Positions 60,601-64,000 of a stretch of 64,000 bases of DNA are shown here, in pieces. Numbering within the stretch: the first letter of the stretch is position 1; every line of letters begins with the position of its first letter. The DNA is from Panorpa germanica (lineage: Eukaryota > Arthropoda > Insecta > Mecoptera > Panorpidae). A model generated the notes under the pieces. That model saw nothing but the letters and a program-made list of their open reading frames with translations. It was not told the DNA's origin and did no database searches. The translations under genes were made by a program, and so were the position numbers. The DNA lies in the NCBI GenBank assembly GCA_963678705.1, contig OY783219.1, forward strand, positions 11,036,001 through 11,100,000, read 5' to 3'.

Positions 60601-63600
60601 AGCACTGACTCATTTATTTTTCTATAATGTATATAGAAACAATTAACATAAAATTTATTATCGTATTATAGATTTATACCTCTCTTATAACCTCTTTTAT
60701 GTAAAAGTCGTCACCGAACTCACGTGATTTTGACTACGTCAGCTTATAGTCTTCAGGCATATTACTGTTTTGTCTGCGTGATGAGTTCTTGGAGCATTGA
60801 AAAAATAATATGGGATACTGTTAGTGAGATATTACATTGTTCACAGATTGGTTGTGGTTCTAGGTAATTCATAGGGGCGCCTAACAAAACCTACCCTGTT
60901 ACTTTTCTTTCACTAATGATAAACGAAATATTAAAAAGAAAATTCCAAAAATTCGCAGCATGTAGATGTCTTAAGAAAAGTATTTAAAATGGAAATAAAA
61001 TAATTTAACAAATACGATATACATATAATATGCGTAGAATAAATAACATATGTAAAATAGAAAAATAATAAATATGTAGAACTAGAATATAAAAATAGGA
61101 AGATCTTATAAATTTATAAATAGTTACTGTCAATGAAAATGAGGGAAAATTACATATATGATCCTCTTATAACATCCTATTATTATTTACTAAACTATTT
61201 TATTATAATACATGGTCTATAATAAGTATATAACATACTTATAAAATAGTTTTTTTATTAACTGTGAGAATTTACACGCTATCAACCTAATGATATTAAA
61301 TACATTTTGTGTCGCTAAAGTACTGGCTTCTGAATAGTGGATCCAGTGATCCACACTTGTAAAATAGTCTGAATAATTAATTATTATTTACCGGTTTTAG
61401 TTTCTAAAAGTACAAAACATAAAATATGTAAGGGATTGGAATGGTGCATGAATATACGCGCTAAACATAGTTACGAGTATATAAGGTTTATCTTAACTTT
61501 ACTTTACTTAATTTGCAATGTTTTGTGACTTGTTTTATTTCCTTTTGAAATGTTAATGTTCCCTTTTCGCATTCTCATACACATCTTTTAAGGTTTTATA
61601 ACATCTTAAAAAATTCTGTTTAATTATTAAAGGCTTTTAAAATTACTATAAAATAATATCCGGTTATTTTAAATACTAGCTGAAACGACAAACGTTGTCC
61701 TGTCCAAATTTCAATAAAAAAATTTACTATTTAACTGAAAATAAACAGGTTAATCAATTTTTCGTGACTATTACTTGGACCTACAGCTGTCAAATGATAT
61801 TTGCGCACATTGTAGCTAAAGAAATCATAGAAATAAATCACTTTTTAGTTTTTCCAAAAATTTTCAATATTCCTGGCAAATTTTTGAATTTTTCTATCCC
61901 TAAAAACCTTATATTATTACAAACATTTACAAAAAATTTAGCCAAATCGGTTCAGCCTTCTCAATGCTGTTTTGCTTATGTAAAATACTGCATGAATTTA
62001 TTACTACTACTTACTAATTAAATTTTATGTTTACCCATTTATTTCCATAAGCGGGACTTTTAAATAGTTACGTTTTCTGGAGATTTAATAATAATAATTA
62101 AGAATGATTAGGAAAGCGATATAATATTTAAAATATGGAATTAACGGACTAAATATGTAGTAGTATGCCACAGAATATGTTTATATGGTTACATGTGTTT
62201 ATCTCTTTGATGTCCGTTTTTTTGAAGTTGACTTAGTTGCAATTTGTAGCTAATTAGTTGCTGAATTCGTGGTTTTACCCTTCTAGTATTTCAGTAGTTC
62301 AGTAGTTAGCAGCTGAAGTGATCCCCTTCAAATAGGTTTTTTGTCAATTAAATTGTATACAATCACAATTAAATTATAGTGGGTCAACACCATTTCAGAA
62401 TCGCCCAATGTGCCCACCGTAAAATTCACCTCTGCATCTATCATGAGATGTTTGTTTTGGATTGTTCTATTATATTGCAATACATATGAGCAGTAGAATA
62501 CGTTACATTGAATCATTATTTATAAAGAAATTTCATAATTAATGTCCTATCACGGTTGTCTCTCAGAATAGAGCCTTAAATAAGGAATACTGCCGTGTTT
62601 ATTGGTTAAAATAGAACCGTTAATATTTTACTGTTAATTTCAATCATCGATTTCAGAGTTTGACTAGGGAAGATCATAAAATATCGATAATTTTATAAAA
62701 ATCAATCGATGTTTTGAATTCCTTCTTATTTATTTTAAAATCTAACATATAAAAGGTAGCTGTAACGTAAATACTTATTTACTGCTCTACTTATTACTGC
62801 TTTACTACATTCTTCCGCCTTAAATCATTAAATTACATATCATTGTGATTAATTACATTTCATTTGTGTTTCTAATTCTATCTACTCATTATCACTCTTT
62901 CAAAAAAATAAAAATAATAATAATAAAAGAAAATCAATAAATTTAAACTCTACTGATTCTCTCATCCTGTTACTCTCCCTTCTGTTTCTACTCTGCCATT
63001 CTTTGCTTCTTCTCTCTATCCTCGTCATACACCTCTTCTTTTCAATGCGTCCCTTCAATAACTGTCATAGACAATTGTATCCAATCGGAAGAAACTTTGT
63101 TTTCAAATGTGTTTTTACTTCATTAGAAATCGATCTTTTTCGACATTAACAATCGATGTCAACATCGATGTTTTTGTTCAAGTGAACTTCCCTATCTCTT
63201 GAATGATGTGGCATAAAATACATTATTAATGCACTTTTAAGTATATATCAACAATTAAATATATGTGCATTAAATTAAAACTTTTGTTTCAATTAAAAAT
63301 ATTGAAAAAAATTAATAATTCACAGCTTTGGTAACTAAATTTTTTTAATTATTCAAACGTAGTTCTAATTTAACACAGTTTATGCATTTACACAAACCAC
63401 TAGGTGCTTTTCATCACATTATACCCTGTTTTTTTAGAGAGGGTTGAGCGTCGTTTATAATTAATAATAATTGTATCGTTTATTTTCATAGAACAAAATT
63501 TAAATTACTCATCAACCTAAAAATGGGTCATGTGATCAATCCATTGTTTCCTAAACTATGTTTTCCAGACTTCCTAAAACTTTATTATATTACACCATGT

Positions 63601-64000
63601 AGAATTAATTAATTATAAATTAATTATGAATTAAAAGAAAAGAAATTCTTGAAGAAATAATTTAAAAAAATCTAATTATTATTATGACATTTTCTTTTCA
63701 TGCTTTAATTTAACACGTACATTGTTGCACTGTATTTCACAGTTTTGTAGTTTTTTTCAATTATGAATAGAACACAATAAGCACTACACTGTAATAGAAA
63801 TTGGTTGAAAAAATAGTTTAGTCTCTTTCTTAGGCTAAAAAGAATGGCGCAGAAATATTAATAATAAAAATTTAAATAATAATTTCCGCTAGATTTTTAA
63901 ATTAGCAGAGTGCATGTACATTTATATGATTCATTGTATTACAGAATTACGGATTTATTTTCACGCTAATCTTTTTCACAGTGCAGAAGAATCTTCTAAC
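57662..64000. other. No supportable gene
   Basis: More than 6 kb of AT-rich DNA with microsatellite-like TA tracts (for example near 60370-60410) and only short chance frames, the longest 108 codons at 61695 without motifs. 62960-63060 is pyrimidine-rich and may be LINE debris. Confidence 0.5.

Overview
This is an AT-rich, intron-rich stretch of eukaryotic nuclear DNA. The gene content (short astacin metalloproteases, arthropod-type TATA and initiator promoters) and the transposons (Jockey-like and R1-like LINEs, Helitrons ending in CTAG, hAT elements, MITEs, tRNA-derived SINEs) point to an insect. I cannot fix the order from sequence alone. There are no prokaryotic operons, rRNA genes or CRISPR arrays.

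The genic core lies at about 26.2-52.7 kb, all on the minus strand. Reading in the direction of transcription there are four genes. Astacin C (52615 to 45997) has two alternative terminal exons. Next comes a two-exon gene for a secreted alanine-rich helical protein (43393 to 42543). Then come astacin B (39182 to 35048) and astacin A (32026 to 26263). I reconstructed the three protease genes exon by exon. Each has six coding exons with the same phases (0,1,2,0,0) and almost the same exon lengths, so they are clearly tandem duplicates. Each encodes a signal peptide, a very short propeptide with the x-G-D aspartate switch, and one M12A catalytic domain (HExxHxxGFxHE plus an IMIYG Met-turn) with four cysteines and no CUB or EGF tail. 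All are predicted secreted, zymogen-activated zinc endopeptidases. The neighbouring alanine-rich protein has a leader closely resembling that of astacin B, which suggests a shared secretory setting such as gut, salivary or venom gland, or reproductive tract. The sequence does not say which.

Around and inside these genes the DNA is a mosaic of transposon remnants. 0-26 kb holds LINE 3' fragments (5.35-5.69, 9.57-9.89, 11.62-11.98, 18.73-19.1, 22.5-23.15 kb), a MITE family with ATGGGCTTGTG ends, hAT-like pieces, a fold-back element at 10.3-10.7 kb and one unexplained GC-richer island at 12.75-13.08 kb. Introns of the protease genes carry a hAT element with a perfect 8-bp target duplication (50600-51469), a second hAT MITE with a perfect 8-bp duplication (38356-38553), a Helitron whose empty site exists elsewhere in the window (37531-37864), and a composite Helitron ending 19 bp before a splice acceptor (29658-31378). 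Upstream of the cluster, 52.9-53.9 kb has two LINE fragments and 53987-57661 is a head-to-tail array of Helitron-related units. From 57.7 kb to the end I see no supportable gene.

The points most worth following up are the duplicated mutually exclusive last exon of astacin C, the Helitron next to the astacin A splice site, and the tandem Helitron array.
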